Source: Berberis thunbergii
Lineage: Eukaryota > Streptophyta > Magnoliopsida > Ranunculales > Berberidaceae
Direction of reading: 5' to 3'
DNA: 64,000 bases
Assembly (NCBI GenBank): GCA_003290165.1
Contig: QNQO01006240.1
Location: forward strand, 1 to 64,000
Notes under the pieces: model-generated
Told to the model about the DNA's origin: nothing
What the model saw: only the letters and a program-made list of their open reading frames with translations
Database searches by the model: none
In this document: in pieces, positions 36,082-47,777 of the stretch
Position numbering within the stretch: position 1 is the first letter of the stretch
How the letters are laid out: every line of letters starts with the position of its first letter
Translations under genes and position numbers: made by a program

Positions 36082-36989
36082 CTGGAACAAATAACAAGTT
36101 TTGAACCTAATAAACACAAGAAAGACTTCAGAAAACTTACTCAACAATACACCAAAACTAAAGACTGCGAAAATCAGCAACACCAAATTCAATTACTCAT
36201 TTGTTGAGCAATTAGGAATCTTCAGTAGCCAATCTACAGCCTCAGTATTCAATTTTACATATCTTAATAGGTAAAAATTGCAATTCAAAATCATAGATAT
36301 CCTCATATAATTTGTCATAACCAAAAGATTTGCAATATGAAATGCTGAAATCTCTTAGCAGATGAAAAGCTAATTTCACAAGTCAAAAACTTTACTCTGT
36401 TATTAGCTTGAACCACATGTTTTAACTATCCAACAACGAAAAATACAAAACAAATACCTCATAGTTTATATGGTTAAAGACTAAACCATAGGGCTCACGA
36501 AACACATCAGATGGTGAAAGAAATCACACATCTTCTCGATGACATTGGAAGCAATTAGTCCATTCCAATAAAGCAAAACTCAAACAACCAACTCTTTGAT
36601 CTACCAAACCCTTAAATCTACCATTCCAGAACTTCAAAAACTGATACAAATAAAAAAAATTAGAATTTGCGGTGAAAGCAAAGCAAGAGCGACTAAGTTG
36701 AGTGAATGACCATGAAAGTAGAGTTGAAACAGAAGCAGAAGTTGAAGCTAAAACGGGGAGAGCAGTTTGGAGAGGGAGAGTAGGGCGAAGCGGAGAGGGA
36801 GAGCAGAGTGGAGCGGAGAAGGAGACCACAACGCCGAGAAGTAAACTAGGCGGTGAATAGAACGAGAGCAGTGAGGATAGGGAGAGTGAGACCAGAGCTT
36901 CCTTCATTTCTTTCCTTCCTTCCTTCTTTCTTTTCGATCGAGAGGGAAATTTGGCGCTTTGTGAAATTTTTACTCCCGCTAATTTGATG
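36082..36989 (-). other. Right interior of the CACTA element, no named gene
   Basis: A 127-codon open frame on - (36524-36907) begins with a serine/leucine-rich stretch over a purine-rich repeat and then loses any likeness to a protein. It may be the promoter and leader of the captured-fragment transcript, but the sequence does not show this. Confidence 0.3.
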
Positions 36990-37210
36990 GCGTTTTACGA
37001 GCCGTGGCAAAGCTTGGGTTAGCAACGGTTTTACGCCGTTGGCTAATATAGCCACGGTTTTTAGCCGTGGCAAAAAACCAACGGTTTCAAACCGTGGCTA
37101 TGCCTTTTGGTGTAGTAATTATAGCCACGGTTTTAGGCCGTTGGCAATTATAGCCACGGTTTTTTGCCGTGGCAAATGAACCAACGGTTTAGAGCCGTGG
37201 CCACCTTAGT
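36990..37210. repeat. Right subterminal repeat array of the CACTA element
   Basis: Copies of the GCCACGG...CCGTGGC unit. An internal duplicate of the transposon end (GCCTTTTGGTGTAGTAATTA, about 37103-37122) lies about 120 bp inside the real terminus. Confidence 0.88.
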
Positions 37211-37285
37211 GTAGCTAAACATGCCTTTTGGTGTAGTGAAAGTAGGGTATTAAACTGTGTACTAGTAAAAAAATGCATCATGACC

Positions 37286-38025
37286 CGTGTTGCAAACATC
37301 TTCAACTACTTTATGCCACCCATTTTGTGGATTAAGAAGACTATTGGCTGTGGAATGAATCCCAATGGTTTTCTTTTAGTGCATGCTATGAAATTTTGTC
37401 CTTAGATTCAGCTATTCCCATCTCTCCAAACTCAAAATTTAGTCAATGCATGAAAGCTCTTTTGTTGAAGCATACTCCTCGGCTGAGCTTCTTATTGTGG
37501 TCTTTCGCACTTGGACAGACCCTCACAATTAACAATATTGCTAGAAGTGGCCTAATACTTCCAAACTGTTGTAGCTTTTTTTTTTTGTGATCTTTCGCAC
37601 TCTTTGGGCGTGACATCGGAAGATTGGGTTCAAGTTTCTTTCCATGTTAGTTCCTTCTCTGCTAGAGAAAAATGCCTTTTGGCCGTTTGTTTATAGTAAC
37701 CATTGGTGGGATCTGGAAGGAACACAACAGACACATATTTGAATAGAAAAGTTAAAGCAGCCCGCCATCTTTTGCTTGAAATCAAATCCTTGGTATGACT
37801 TTGGGCATTAACTTGGGGCATATGCAAGCAAGACGAAGGGAAGGTTCGACATTTTCACTGAGGTCATTCCATGCATTCCTGGTTGTTGTTCTTGCATCTA
37901 GGTTGTCTCTGTCATCTTTTCTTAGTTTTTCTTTTGTAATGTGGACAATCTTTTCTCCAGCTTTGCAAGTTTCTCACTCGCAAACTTTGTGCTTTGAACA
38001 AAGTTCTTGGTCTTTTATTGATTAA
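37286..38025 (+). pseudogene. LINE zf-RVT domain and 3' end, second half
   Basis: After the Athila element the LINE resumes: YWLWNESQWFSFSACYEILS (about 37335-37395), HTPRLSFLLWSFALGQTLTI (37470-37530) and IARSGLILPNCC match the zf-RVT domain. Degenerate GGIWKEHNRHIFE follows near 37705-37745. A T-rich run and an A-run near 38025 may be the old 3' end. The reading frame is broken and partly shifted. It pairs with 8290-8811. Confidence 0.65.
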
Positions 38026-39245
38026 AAAAAACCCTTACACGAACAACTTAAATTATAACCTAATATGTTTTCACACTTTAACATGATAAAATTTTGAAAT
38101 AAGTTAAAAAAAAAAAAAAAAAAATTTGAGCCCTTGGAAAAGGCTCCATTGTGGCAGTTTTTGCCTCATTAAGGCGCTAGTGGCAGACCTTGTTGCCTTA
38201 TGCCCCGCCCCTAACAACATGCACAATACTAAAGCACTTTCTTTTTTATTTAAATGATAAAAGTAGAATATGATAGATGATAGTTTTATGTGTTTGTGGT
38301 ATTATTATTTATCTTTGTAAAATAAAAAGAGAAATTGATGTCCACAATCCTAGAGATAGAGAACTACCACATTTCACATAATATTTTCACCTTTGTAATT
38401 CATAAAGAGAAAAAAAAAAATCCATGGCTTAACACATATTGGACAATCTCACTCTTGGACACTCCATGATTAAATTATCAACATTTTTTTTCACATATTT
38501 TCAAAGGTTTTAGTTTTTATAAAGGTTCATATGTATAACTGTGTCCTCGTATTAGTAACATTTTTTGTCAACATGTCCAACACCTTGTATTTGGGTTAGA
38601 CACGGATAGGATACACGTAAGGTGTTTCACGCCTGCATAACTTCAGTCCTTTATACTTAAATTTTAATTTGAAACTTAGGGAATCATACAAGCAAATAAG
38701 AAAGGCACACTAGATATTTATTGAAAAACTAGTGAAGTACAGGTGAAACCGCTCCACGAGTTTCCTCATTCTCTCTCCTTGATTATGTTTAAAAACGTGA
38801 CTAAAAACAATTGTTACATATGTAATTCATTCCTCAACATTGTTATCCCTCATATTCATTCTCATTACTTGCCAGCCATTTGTTTCTCTCTGTTGAGTTG
38901 TATATAGTTACACTTGCATAGCACAACTTCATGCTTGTGTAAAATAACAAGTAAACAACTTCACTAAGAGCAAATAACTGCAATAAATTTAAGAAGACAA
39001 TGGAAAGTAAGAGAACCTAAATAAGAGTCTCAATTAAGGACTTATTTGTAACTTAACTTTGCTTCATAATGCTAATTACTATTGAAGCCCTAAACCCCAA
39101 GTTCTATTATAGGCTTATTACACCCGAGCCAACAATGAAATAGAACAGTAAATCCTATTTCTGTCATATTATGGTTACCGAACTTTACTTGCTTTGTGTT
39201 TTCTCTTTCTTTTATTTGTTTTTTTAGAAAAATATTTTCCCCTCC
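38026..39245. other. Non-coding stretch, probable 5' intron/flank of the MED25 pseudogene
   Basis: AT-rich with an A-tract at 38106-38123. I see no MED25 exon here, although the gene's first exons should lie upstream of 39246, so the 5' part of the gene seems lost or displaced. Confidence 0.3.
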
Positions 39246-39977
39246 TATGTTCCCTATACAAACTGTGGATGGAAACAAACATTGCATTCTAATTGCTGCT
39301 AGTAAACCCTACCCCGTGCCCACAGCAGTCTACAGGCCAAAAATTGAAGTTTGACCTATGCTGAAACTGTTGCCAAGTTGTTTCCAAAGGTAGTACCAAA
39401 TCCTTGTAACTAAGTTTCAAGTCCTCATTTTTTTAGCATCCATACAATAAATGTGGATAAACATTACCATGGTAATGGCCTATGTGAATATGTTATGCAA
39501 ATTCGAAAATTTGGAGTTATATACCTGTACTGAGGATTGCTTTTCAAACTTAACATCATTGTCCTAACTTATCATAGTTATTATTTATGTTATCACTTGC
39601 AGTATTCTATTTCTTTATCGGTCATATCTCCATAGCAGTTTCCAAAGTCGCGGGCGATATATAATGCGGTATGTGTTCCATTCAGCTTATCATCTACTTT
39701 AGTGTTGAGGTTGCTTTACCCTTTTATGTGTGGGTTGAATCTGTTGCCTCGACCTTGTAACAAACATAAATAAAAATGAACTTTGGTGGGAAAAGCTTAT
39801 TGCTGCTGTAATTTCACCTGCATTTAGAAATCAGAGCCTGATCTAGTGGGCTTTTTTGGGGGGTTATTTGTCCACCATCCAAGTGGATGCCATAATGCTG
39901 AAGAAGCTTTGTAGATGTCTAGCTGACTAATCCTTGCTACATTTATTATGAGTGTTCCCCATGCCCGATCCTGCAAC

Positions 39978-40756
39978 CAGGGGCGGATGTATGTGTTGGA
40001 TAAGGGGGTCAATTGAGTCTCTTATATTTTTGAAAAATCTCATTAAGTCACTTGTATGTTTTATCTTGTCCCCTTTAAATTTTTAGATTGCCCCTCTTTA
40101 TATACAATCTTGACTATTACCTCCAGATCATTTTAAAATAAAGGGTTTTGTTTTCTGTTTTTTAAACACCACATTCACCAATCTCAATCCTACTCCATCT
40201 CTTTCTCTTTTATTTAATTTCTCTCTCTTCTTTTCTAATTCCTATCTATTCACCCACCATCTCTCTTTTTCTTTTTTAATTTCTCTCTATTTTAATTCCC
40301 ACCATTAATCGAGTTGGGGATCGGGGAAAGAGAAATTATACATTTCAAATATATATTTTTTAATTTCTATCTATTTAATCTCTTTATTTTAGATTAAACA
40401 ATTATAAATTTAAGATTTCAAAAGTTGTTGTTTGTTTGCTTCGTCTGAGCTAGTCCAAAAGGAGAAAGTTCTCCATCCAGTCTAGTCCAGAGAATAGACA
40501 CTACCTAGGCTACTGCTGCTACTACTACTTGAACTTAGATTGTACTGTTATATTTGCCTCAACGCCAAAAAGTTAGAAGGAAAACAGAGGTATGTTTCTC
40601 GCCAACTCTCATCTTATACCACCATGCTTAATTATGTTTACTCTAATTCAAAAAGGTAAGCTCTTCATTTGCTAGCTATAGCTAAATTAATCATGTCATG
40701 TATATTTGTCTAGTTGTATAGTAAAATAATTGTGTATTATCCTAAATCCGCCCCTA
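39978..40756. mobile_element. Non-autonomous hAT element (779 bp) in a MED25 pseudogene intron
   Basis: The ends are CAGGGGCGGAT and, on -, TAGGGGCGGATTTAG. They are flanked by an 8-bp near-duplication CCTGCAAC (39970-39977) / CCTGCAGC (40757-40764), the hAT target-site size. The interior is CT-rich non-coding sequence. Confidence 0.8.
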
Positions 40757-41468
40757 CCTGCAGCTAGGCAAATTAGGAAGCTCCCTAGTTACCATTTAGA
40801 ATATATAGTTGTTGCATTTCATTAATCATTTCTATGCTTCGTAGAGGTATTGCTACGAATCCCATTCCTAATTGGTTAACTGAATAGAAAACTGTTGGGA
40901 GCACTTCTGCACCCTCTAATTGATTTTTTTTTCTTTTCTGTTTCTAAGTTTTATTAATTTTATATTATTTTATTCTTCTTTCTTCTAATTTCAAAACCCT
41001 AAACTTAAGATCAAAATCAGGTCTGCATAATATTAGAGCTTCGGGTTTCTCACTGTGACAAACCCCAGGTGGTGCTAGCATGCTTTTCTAAGGATGTGCA
41101 TGTTCTTAATTCACATAGGAAAATAATTTGGGGCATACTACTGGTCTTTCCTGCTAGAAGTGCTAAGTGCATTACTTCGCATTATTACGCATTTGAAGAA
41201 AAGAAAGTAATTTGGGGCAAGTTACTGTAATGATTGTTGTCTCTGTTTATGTATGGAAAGCTCGACTCCCGAGCAGCTGATATATCCTTCGATAATGTAA
41301 AGAACCCATACTTTCTTGTGTTAATTTCAGAAAACTTCATGGAGGCACGTGGTGCTTTAAATCGCCCTGGAATAGCTAGTTTGTCAACAAACCAAAGTCC
41401 TGTAAAGTGGACACAACAACCTTGGCCGCTCCAGCTTCAAGGTCACCTCCAACTTCGATTCTCTTAGG

Positions 41469-41874
41469 TTGTTCCTTTGTTTAATAGGATGATTTTTTTT
41501 TCATTGTCTTCTGTCTTTTTTGTAGATTGTCTATATTCTTAATAGTTCACTTATTACTACAGTTTATGTCACATTCTTTTTTCATCTTTGCATTTAGCAT
41601 CTTAGTTGCTTTCTACGGCTTAGCTAAACTAGTGAAGGGAAATCTGGTACTAGTTCTAGAAACAATCAGAGTAAGTAGCATCAACTAATTTAAACAACGC
41701 ATTTTTTACAAGGTACAAGATGGGGATAAAATCGAAAACATTATAACTATCAAGTGTCACAGCTTCCGCCATAGTTGAATGGGGGAAGATAATTTGCTTG
41801 GTTAACTCCTGACACATATATAGTGGTTACTTTCATTGTTTTGCTTTGCCACTAACTAATAAAACGAACCCTTC
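41469..41874. other. MED25 pseudogene intron remnant
   Basis: No coding likeness is seen. It ends at the outer terminus of the RPS25/neprosin-bearing element. Confidence 0.4.
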
Positions 41875-42250
41875 TAGGGAGCGAGGGAAAGGGCGAGAGA
41901 TTTAGGACCTGCACGAGGTATGCTCTTTCCCTCGCTCTTTCATTGTTCTGTTTTCCCTTGCTATTTCCCTCGCCCCTAGAATTCCTGCTAATAAAATATT
42001 CATAAATTCTAGAGAGCGAGGGATTTAGTGCTAGACCCGCGCGAAGCGTGCTTTCTAGCACGTGAAAAAGGAGAAAGAGAGAGGAGAGTAAAAAAAAATG
42101 CCTTCTCCTTTCCTCTTCCCCAAAAACAGATCTAAAAGCAAAAGAAAGTGAAAAAGCTAGGGTTTTTAGAGTCTCTCTTGCTCTGCTCTTCCCTTCCCTT
42201 CCATTTTTTCTTCTTCACCCAATCTCTCTAAACTAACTACTCTGTTTCTT

Positions 42251-42316
42251 GCAACAAAGAAGGAGAACGCACAACCAGCATCCAAGCCAGTCAAATCCGG
42301 CGGTGGGAAGCAAAAT
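42251..42316 (+). pseudogene. Ribosomal protein eS25 N-terminal exon fragment, left copy
   Basis: It reads KKENAQPASKPVKSGGGKQ followed by a stop or splice donor. This is the lysine-rich N-terminus of cytosolic ribosomal protein S25, with an upstream CT-rich leader (42120-42240) typical of plant ribosomal protein genes. The start codon is lost. The inverted partner at 55573-55641 keeps an ATG, but a base is missing after it. Confidence 0.75.
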
Positions 42317-42465
42317 TAGAAGGTTTGGAACAAAGCCCTTAGTTTAGTTTTTGGTAAATTTTGCTTTGGTGTTTGAGAAAGTTTGAAAGAGCTTGGTTTT
42401 TGAAGGAATTGCCATTGTGATTCTTGAAGCCTGATTTGATGTCTAATGATTTTGCATTATAGCAG

Positions 42466-42720
42466 TCGAACAATCAAATGAAGGAGAAGGTAACACAAAT
42501 TCAAGAGAATAAGAACTTATTTAAGAAAATTAACAAGCCTTCTGTCAAGACAATTCAGGTGAGTTTTTTCTTGGTTCCATAGACTTCAAATTTTTGTTCT
42601 GGTTTTGGGTCTAATGGGTGTTTGTTATTTGTTCTTATTGTAGAGTCTTGATGGTGATTTGATTGATTGTGTTCCATCTCATCAACAATCACATTTTAGC
42701 CCAATGATTTTTGTTTTTTT
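42466..42720 (+). pseudogene. Neprosin-like (DUF4409) fragment, two exons, left copy
   Basis: Exon 42466-42558 encodes NLFKKINKPSVKTIQ with a GTGAGT donor. Exon 42644-42720 after a TTGTAG acceptor encodes SLDGDLIDCVPSHQQ. Together they match the NKP.VK.IQSPDGDIIDCV segment of the neprosin activation peptide of plant secreted proteins. Only the N-terminal part is present. It follows the RPS25 piece, so a transcript would be chimeric. Confidence 0.7.
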
Positions 42721-43260
42721 GGTTGGTTTTTTTTTGATTGATTGTGTTCTGGTATTGGGTCTAATGGGTGTTTGTTATCTATATTTTTGTTTTTTTGGTT
42801 GTTCAAAATTCAATATTGGGTTCCTTTTGTTTTCTAAATTTGATGTTTGGGTTTGAGCTAATCGATGATTTGTCACAACCAGTGACTCACGAAGGTAAAA
42901 TTCAGGAAGATAAGGAGAAGAAGGGACGAATTCAGGGAGAAGAGAGAAATCTCAAGTTCATATAGAACAGGAGCCTAAAAACTCAATTCCAATTGCTCGC
43001 CATTTGATCTTACAAAACCTTTTTTTAAAGAGGGAATATGAAACAGAATACAACAGAATTTCAAAATGCACTAATGGGATTACAACATGTGTCCTGTCCA
43101 AGTGGAGGGACCAACTACTAAGGTAACAGACTTTTTAAATCTCCCGCTTCGTTTTAAAAATTCTCCCGCTCTTTGTTTTGCTGAAACTTCAAAATGAAAT
43201 TTGAATTTCTTTGAATTTATGGTATGTGACAATACCCTCCGCTTGAAACGATCATTGTCC

Positions 43261-46200
43261 TCAAGGATGAAATGAAGGAAAGCGTCTTGAAAACACTGGC
43301 CAATCTTCCCAAGTCGCGTCATCCTTTGACGAATTGCTCCAATGAACAAGTACTTGAGTAAGGGCCTGATTGTTGCGAGGAACAAGACGTCGGGCAAGTG
43401 TAACAAGAGGTTCAACTTTGAAGTTGCCATGGTGGTCTGTGAGAGGTAGCTGAGGTGAAGGTACAATGGCCTGTCCAATTTTTCTCTTGAGTTGAGAAAT
43501 GTGGAACACATTGTGGATCTTCGAAGCAGGGGGTAACTGAAGTCGGTAAGCCACTTGTCCTATTCTTTCTAAGACTTGAAATGGACCATAATAACGTGAG
43601 GCTAGCTTTTTATTTTTGCGTAGATTCACCGAAGTTTGGCGATACGGTTGGAGCTTTAAGTAGACCCAGTCACCCACATCTAAGGTACGCTCTGTTCTGT
43701 TTTTATTTGCATAAGCTTTCATACGTTCCTGAGCTTTGGCCAATCTATCTTTGAGAAGTTGAAGCATGTGGTCACAGTCCTTGAGATAATTTTGCACATC
43801 AGTAGTGACTTAGAAAGTGATTGGTGGCAGGGCTAACAGTGGAGGAGAATAGCCATATAATGCCTCAAATGGGGGTCCACTGATGAGGACTATCACCAGC
43901 CATGCATCGCAAGTAATTCTCCAAACAAGCATTAGTCCACTTCGTTAGCCCATCGGTCTGCGGGTGATAAGCAGTGCTCAAGGCTAGTTGGGTGCCTAGA
44001 GCAGTTAAAAGGTCTTGCCAAAAAGCTGAGATGAAGACATTGTCCCGATCTGAAATTATTGAAGTGGGCATGCCATGTAGCTTATAGACAGTTTGAAGAA
44101 ACAATTCAGCCACAGATGAAGCTGTATATGGATGTGCAAGAGCCATGAAATGGTTGTATTTTGTCAAGCGGTCAACCACTACCAAGATGACTGATTTATG
44201 TTGTGAAATAGGCAAGCCCTCAATGAAGTCCATTGAGATATGCTGCCACGCATGTTCAGGGACAGGTAATGGTTGCAATAAGCCACCATAACTGGATTGG
44301 TTGGCCTTATTTCGTTGACATACATCACAGCTGATAATATATTAAGTCAACTGAGTATTCATGCCATGCCAATGAAAATAGAGCTTCATTTTATTGTAAG
44401 TGGTCGTCACACCTGAATGACCTCCAATGGGAGCATTATGGAGAGTAGAAATGAGTTGGTTCTGGAGTGTAGAAGAAGTTCCAACATATATCCTGCTCTT
44501 GTATTCGAGTAAACCATTGGAAAAGGTATAAGGAGGCTGGGAGTTAGGAACAATAGCCAATTTCTGAATTAAGGAGGTAGCCATAGTATCTGCCTTGTAA
44601 CTGTTAGTAACATCACTGAGCCACTGAGGTTGTATCAAGGTAAGAGTAGCACAATGATCATTCAGACTATCATGTCTTCTAGAGAGAACATCAACAACAA
44701 TGTTTTCACTGCCTTTTTTGTAATGGATCTCATAGTTATACCCCAAGAGCTTAGAAATCCATTTTTGTTGTAGAAGAGTAGTGACCTTCTGAGACAAAAG
44801 ATATTTGATGCTCTCATGGTCAGTGTGGATAATGAATTTGGAGCCTAACAGGTAAGACCTCTACTTGTTGACTGCCAATACAATAGCAAGAAGTTCTTTT
44901 TCATAGGTAGACAAGCCAAGGTTCTTAGGACCAAGAGCTCTACTGAAATAAGCAATGGGTCTACCCTGTTGGAGAAGGACAACACCAATCCCCTTGGAGC
45001 AAGCATCAGTTTCAAATGAAAAAGGTAGTGAAAAATTAGGCAGGGCTAGGATGGGAGCTTGACACATAGCCTGTTTGAGGTTGAGAAAAGCTTGTGTGGC
45101 TTGGGTTCCCCACTTAAAAGAATTCTTTTGAGGAGTTCAGTAAGAGGTTGTGCAATTTGATCATACCCTTTAATGAACTTCCTATAATACCCAGTTAACC
45201 CTACGAAACCCCTAAGTTGTTTAAGAGTAGAGAGTTGAGGCCAAGTGGACATGGCAAAGATTTTTTAGGATCGGCTTCTACACCCTGGGCACTAATAAGA
45301 TGTCCCAGATACTCCAATTTAGACTGAAGAAAGGAGCATTTAGGAAGTTTAACAAAGAGTTGATGATTCTTAAGAACAATGAATGTAAGGTGGAGATGAG
45401 AGAAGTGATCTGCTAGGGACTTACTATAGATGAGTATGTCATCAAAAAACACAAGGAGAAACTTCCTTAAATAAGGCTAAAAAATGTGGTTCATAAGTGC
45501 TTGGAAAGTTGAAGGTGCATTGGTGAGGCCAAATGGCATTACCTTGAACTCAAAGTGCCCATGATGGGTGCAGAAGGCAGTCTTGTGGATGTCTGGAGGG
45601 TGGACTAATATCTGATGATAACCAGACCTGAGGTCCAATTTAGAGAAGATGGTTGCTCCATTCAATTCATCTAAGAGTTCATCGACTAGAGGAATATGAT
45701 ATTTGTCCTTGATAATAAGCTCATTTAGTTTCCTGTAGTCCACACAAAAACGTCAGGTGTTATCCTTCTTTTTAACTAACAAAATGGGTGCTGCAAAAGG
45801 ACTGTGAGAATGTTGAATTATTCCATTGTCCATCATTTCAGTTACCATTTGTTCAACCACTTCTTTCTGCATATAGGGTACCTTATAGGATCTTTGGGAA
45901 GGAGGAATAACATCAGCTTTCAGAGGTATTCTATGATTCAAAGGTCTGTGGGGAGGTAGACAGGTTGGTGTTTGAAGAATGTCCTGAAATTCTTGCAAAA
46001 GTTGAGTCAATGTAGGATGGTTTTGTGAAGGGTACTCAAGGTTTGATATGGAGAATAAATGTGCAATGAAGGCAGGGGTGTGTTTTTGTAATAACCTTGC
46101 TACAATCACTGGAATCCAACATACTACAAGTGGCCTCACTGTTTCCCCCTTGTAAGGTGACAGCATGACCCTCAATGTTTAAGGTTAGTTGGAGTTTTTG

Positions 46201-46559
46201 GAGGTTCATTGAGATATCTCCAAAAGGTTTTAACCAATCTATACCTAACACCATGTCACAGCACCCAAGATGTAACACTCTAACCTGCCCTTGGAAATTC
46301 AGACCCTACATAGTCCATTGTAAACAGGGGCAGAAAGCACTACTAATGAGTTGTTGCCCATTAGCTACCTTGACAGTCATTTGAGGTGTAAGTTCAGTGT
46401 GCCAATTGGTGTCCTTGATAACACTTGGATCAATAAAGGAGCTAGTACTCCCAGTGTCTATAAGGATAGAGATTGGTCTCTTCTTGTATAACCTTTGACT
46501 AATAATGCATTTGCTGACAAGCAACCCTGTAAAGCATGTAAAGAAAGCTCCATACCAGT
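43261..46559 (-). pseudogene. Chromovirus pol: protease, RT, RNase H, integrase, chromodomain
   Basis: The protease active site is ISILIDTGSTSSFI (about 46450-46490). RT starts near 46175 (NGIIQHSHSPFAAPILLVKK), has an in-frame TGA replacing the Trp before RFCVDYRKL (near 45750), then YHQILVHPP and the FFDDILIYS box (45420-45452). RNase H has FETDACSKGIGVV and STYEKELLAI (44870-45030). Integrase has HSGVTTTYNKMKLYFHWHG, CDVCQRNK, DFIEGLP and SDRDNVF (43865-44440). The C-terminal part includes GPFQVLERIGQVAYRLQLP and a chromodomain (QVLVHWSNSSKDDATWEDWP, about 43270-43340), which in this group guides integration to marked chromatin. Frame breaks near 45120, 45245, 45470, 44340 and 43800 inactivate it. 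Confidence 0.88.
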
Positions 46560-47777
46560 CTGTACTTCTTGGACTAAATCAAGTATTTCAACTTCTGACA
46601 CAGGCTCCTCAATTAAAGGCTCTTCTTCAGGAATAAGCATGTAGAAGTACTGCTGTTTGCAAAGATGGCCATGCCGATAAAGCTCATCACAGTTGTAGCA
46701 TAGGCCCTTTTCTCTCCTTATTTTCATTTGACTTGGAGTAAGTCTCTTGATTAAAGGAGGAGAAGTGGAAGTAAATTTATTTAAGGGTAGGATATTGTTG
46801 GTGGTAGTAGGTTTTTTATTTGGAACAGGAGATAAAGGAGATGATGATGGATTAGGCAATAGCAGGTAATTTGAGCTAGCTGGTTTGGTGGTATTGAAGG
46901 AATTATAACTGGGAGATCTAGGTTGATAATGATTTTGTGGGTTTGGTTTTGAAGGTGCAGTGTGAATGACAGAGGAGGACTCTTGCATACTTGCTAGAGC
47001 CAGTGCTTGAGTGACTGTAGTAGGTTGTAGAAGTTGAACCATAGATTTGATAGCCAGTTTCAGTCCACTAAGGAAGCTAAGTACAAAGTAGTTGTCATCA
47101 AGGTGGGGGTTATGGTAGAGCATTAAGGATTTAAGTTCAGCTAATTTGTCATAGTACTCAATTATGGTAGAGTCTTGATTGAGTTTATTGAAGCTATCAA
47201 CATAGTTATTTAGAGCAATTTCTTCAAATCTAACACAGAGGTCCTGAACAAATGTAGTCCACTGTATTGTTCCCTTGCCAATGGTGTAGTCCATGAACTA
47301 CACATCTGCTTTACCTTGCAGATACAATGAAGTTATAGCAACTTTGTGTGATTCTAAGATATTATAGTAATCGAAGTACCTTTCACATTTCTTCACCCAA
47401 GCACGCCGGTTTTCTCCATCAAATGAAGGAAAATCCAACTTAGGAGAGCAAGGAGTCATACCTTGAGCATCTGGAAAATGGAGTACAGGAGGTCCTCTTC
47501 TCTGATCTGATGTACTAGCCTCATGAACTCTAGATGAGGAAGCAACAGATACTCCTACTGACTTCTGTGATTGTAGAAGTTGAACAATCTGGTCGAGCTG
47601 GTTTCCATAAGTATCTGTGATCAGACTCAATTTATCAGTTACCATGCTCAAATTCTGGAAATTAGTTCTCAACACTTCGATCTGGTTACTGGTTTCGATA
47701 TGGTTCTTTTTTGTTTCTTTGATGAATGCTTCGTGCTCCTTGGATTTGGTTTCCATGGTTTGGAGTGATTGGATCAA
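46560..47777 (-). pseudogene. Chromovirus gag with one in-frame stop
   Basis: It starts MIQSLQTMETKSKEHEAFIK with a coiled coil, then PKLDFPSFDGENRRAWVKKC (capsid region). An in-frame TAG follows at 47298-47300, where the related copy at 2310-4389 has Trp (ADLWF). The same frame continues from MDYTIGKGTIQW to a CCHC knuckle (CYNCDELYRHGHLC, near 46670-46700). Apart from the stop the frame is intact over about 400 codons. Gag forms the particle that packages element RNA. Confidence 0.85.

Larger units (their letters stand above)
27380..37238 (-). mobile_element. CACTA transposon (9.86 kb) carrying fragments of at least seven plant genes
   Basis: The left end is CACTACACCAAAAATGGCC and the right end is TTTTGGTGTAGTG, a 13-bp perfect inverted repeat with the CACTA hallmark, flanked by a 3-bp duplication AAA (27377-27379, 37239-37241). 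Both subterminal regions (27400-27720, 36990-37210) are packed with GCCACGGTTTTAAGCCGTGGC-type palindromic units, the usual transposase-binding architecture. No transposase sequence is recognisable, so it is non-autonomous. The interior holds exon-intron pieces of host genes, all on -. In transcriptional order they are La, NADP-malic enzyme, poly(A) polymerase, biotin carboxylase, HDS, purple acid phosphatase and ClpB. Confidence 0.93.
8817..37280 (+). mobile_element. Athila-like Ty3/gypsy retrotransposon carrying two nested insertions
   Basis: Both ends are defined. The 5' LTR starts TGATAGGAGCATAATTATGC at 8817. The 3' LTR starts TGATACGAGCATAATTATGC at 25752 and ends AAATGCATCA at 37280. 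The flanks carry a perfect 5-bp duplication TGACC (8812-8816 and 37281-37285). The primer-binding site (TTGCCGTCGTTGCCGGGG, 10523-10540) is close to the tRNA-Asp type used by Athila elements. Gag, protease, RT, RNase H and integrase follow in Ty3/gypsy order. A long 3' region without coding follows integrase, ending in a GTGGGGGAATT polypurine tract. All frames carry stops. Insertions at 14107-22058 and 27380-37238 make up about 17.8 kb of the 28.5 kb. Confidence 0.92.
25752..37280 (+). repeat. 3' LTR of the Athila-like element, split by the CACTA element
   Basis: The left part 25752-27379 and right part 37242-37280 together match the 5' LTR 8817-10517. The empty site is visible in the 5' LTR (AATTATAAAGCATGGTATT near 10470), which proves where the CACTA element went in and that AAA was duplicated. 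Confidence 0.9.

Noticed and set aside
36524..36907. 127-codon - frame near the right CACTA end with signal-peptide-like start
   Set aside because: Low-complexity purine/pyrimidine repeat with no family likeness; kept only as unnamed interior.
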